From contig NZ_VDMS01000003.1 of assembly GCF_006346395.1 (NCBI RefSeq), forward strand, positions 1 through 64,000: 64,000 nt of DNA, in the 5' to 3' direction. Source of the DNA: Nocardioides plantarum. GTDB taxonomy: Bacteria > Actinomycetota > Actinomycetes > Propionibacteriales > Nocardioidaceae. The position numbers were made by a program, and so were the translations under genes. How positions within the stretch are numbered: position 1 is the first letter of the stretch; every line of letters begins with the position of its first letter. The notes under the pieces were generated by a model that did not search any database, was not told the origin of the DNA, and worked only from the letters and a program-made list of their open reading frames with translations. This document shows positions 62,681 through 64,000 of the stretch, in pieces.

Positions 62681-64000
62681 TCAGTCCTGCGGCGCCGCGG
62701 CGGCCTCGCCCGGCACGCCGCCCACGTCGACGCGCGGCTCGACGGTGACCGTGCCGTCGGTGGCGAAGCGGTAGAGCTGGTAGCCGGTGACCAGCCGGGT
62801 GTCGTCGTCGAGGAAGACCACCGGGAACGACGCCTCCTGCTGCGGTCGCGACCACGGCGTGGAGAAGTTGTTGATGGTCGGGGTGTCGATGGCGCCGCCG
62901 GTCGTGTCGAGCTCCATGAGCAGGGTCCAGGTGCCGTCGGAGTTCCAGAGGACACGGGGCTCGATCGACCGGTGCCAGTGGCCGTAGAACACGGCCCCGG
63001 CGGGTACGTCGCCCACCCCGTCGTCGTCGGGGTCGGCGGGTGGCACGGTGGGCGACGTCGTGGGGGACTGGACGAGCGAGTCGACGGACTCGATGTCGAG
63101 GAAGGCCTGGGCGGCGTAGGCCTCGTGGACCAGCACCAGGTCGGGCCGGTCCTCCTCGGAGGCGACCTCGCGCAGGCGACGGCCCTGGCCGTCCTGGCCC
63201 TCGTCGCCGCGCAGGCTGCTCCCGCCGAAGAGCTCGGTGCGCGACGGGTCGCTGTCACCGAGCACGCGGACGCCGCCGACCTCCTCGGTCTGCCCGTCGA
63301 GCACCTTCATCCCGGCGTCGGCCATCTGCTCCTCGCTCACCGAGGACTCGTGGTTGCCGCCGATGGCCGCGACCGGTGCGTCGCCGGAGATCGAGGCCTC
63401 GTCGGCGATGCAGGTGCCCTCGGCGGCGGTGCCGTTGGTGGTGAGGTCACCGGCGATCGCGAGCAGCGACGGCGCCTTGTCGGCCTCGCTCAGCTGCGCG
63501 AACACCTGACGCTGCAGTCGGATCATGGTGGCGCTGCAGTGCATGTCGGACTGCATCATCACGGCCCGCTCGCCGTCGCGCGGCCCCTCCATCAGCCCGG
63601 ACTGCTGCTCCAGGTCGGACAGGGCGACCTCGCGGTAGGCCCGCTCGGCGGCGTCCTGGCGCGACACGAGCTTCTGCGCCTTCTCCACCGCACCGCTCAG
63701 CAGGGCACGGACGACGGGGCTGTCGGTGGTGGCCCCCTCGGCGAGGCTCCCGTCGAGCGCCGTGAGCGCGTAGGTGCCCTCGGTGGGTCCGCGGCCGCCC
63801 TCGGAGCCGCGCAGCTGGACGACAGCCAGACCTCCCGTCATCCCGAGCGCGAGCACGCCCGCGACCACCACGCGCAGCGCGTCGCGACGGCTGGCGCGCA
63901 GGCTGCGCAGCGGGAGCAGCTCGGACAGCGCGAGCAGGCCGAGGCCGCCGACCAGCGCCACCACCAGGACCGACACCACGAGCTGGTGGCGCAGCTCGGC
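62681..64000 (-). CDS. Membrane-anchored metallophosphoesterase (5' end outside window)
   Basis: At least 440 codons; no stop is reached before the right edge, so the N-terminus is missing. At least two TM helices (VSVLVVALVGGLGLLALSEL and VVVAGVLALGMTGGLAVVQL) precede an extracytoplasmic calcineurin-like phosphoesterase domain with VMMQSDMHCS (Asp, His), LLAIAGDLTTNG (Asp), AAIGGNHESS (Asn, His) and VFYGHWHRS (His). The metal-binding set is complete. Substrate unknown. The stop is eight bases after the convergent CPBP gene. Confidence 0.9.
   Translation of the reverse strand, partial: AELRHQLVVSVLVVALVGGLGLLALSELLPLRSLRASRRDALRVVVAGVLALGMTGGLAVVQLRGSEGGRGPTEGTYALTALDGSLAEGATTDSPVVRALLSGAVEKAQKLVSRQDAAERAYREVALSDLEQQSGLMEGPRDGERAVMMQSDMHCSATMIRLQRQVFAQLSEADKAPSLLAIAGDLTTNGTAAEGTCIADEASISGDAPVAAIGGNHESSVSEEQMADAGMKVLDGQTEEVGGVRVLGDSDPSRTELFGGSSLRGDEGQDGQGRRLREVASEEDRPDLVLVHEAYAAQAFLDIESVDSLVQSPTTSPTVPPADPDDDGVGDVPAGAVFYGHWHRSIEPRVLWNSDGTWTLLMELDTTGGAIDTPTINNFSTPWSRPQQEASFPVVFLDDDTRLVTGYQLYRFATDGTVTVEPRVDVGGVPGEAAAAPQD

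Overview
The window is a 64-kb piece of a high-GC actinobacterial chromosome. Gene content and order (tlyA-nadK-recN, parA-scpA-scpB-rluB, imuA'-imuB-dnaE2, DUF222/HNH gene, leaderless promoters) fit Propionibacteriales, most likely Nocardioides or a close relative. This genus call is an inference from gene order and codon use, not from a search. Almost the whole window is coding, and GTGA/ATGA start-stop overlaps are frequent.

Layout. 1-353: 3' tip of a 23S rRNA, a 5S rRNA and its terminator. 509-11977: housekeeping block with an SSB-like protein, DUF1015, HAD phosphatase, a small protein, TlyA, NAD kinase, RecN, CTP synthase, Nudix, alanine dehydrogenase, XerD and a lipoprotein. 11997-15925: DUF3516-type helicase and a secreted GH26 hydrolase. 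16157-24422: chromosome-segregation operon (ParA, a small ribbon-helix-helix-like protein, ScpA, ScpB, RluB), an AraC regulator with a VOC protein, then AroH, Cmk, PlsC and Der. 24479-30355: SOS mutagenesis cassette imuA'-imuB-dnaE2 behind a perfect LexA box. 30448: tRNA-Pro(GGG). 31311-37894: an island resembling the DosR dormancy regulon (DoxX, DosS-like kinase, universal stress protein, phosphoketolase, PPOX flavoprotein) with GGGAC-N4-GTCCC-like boxes in its intergenic gaps. 39338-51174: two purine-catabolism operons. 51210-54989: small accessory genes, including an HNH gene with its own SOS-like box. 55016-60061: NMT1-type ABC importer with an 8-oxoguanine deaminase-like enzyme. 60082 to the end: GNAT, orphan PemK/MazF-like protein, CPBP protease and a metallophosphoesterase cut by the window edge.

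How the genes work together. The purine block gives guanine -> xanthine -> urate -> HIU -> OHCU -> allantoin, and then allantoate -> ureidoglycine -> oxalurate plus glycine. Allantoinase is not in the window. The first operon also carries an acetamidase/formamidase-family protein and an AtzH-domain/amidase fusion, which are good candidates for an oxalurate/oxamate branch. Both operon promoters share one arrangement: GAAAC-type half-sites with identical spacing that end next to a TAGGGT -10 element, followed six bases later by the start codon. This predicts one regulator, plausibly the RpiR-family gene inside the second operon, and leaderless mRNAs.

Structural themes not explained by single genes: 12-bp in-frame minisatellites near the 5' ends of several genes, a dispersed ~45-bp imperfect palindrome in three gaps, and TAGNNT-6/7-nt-start leaderless promoters.
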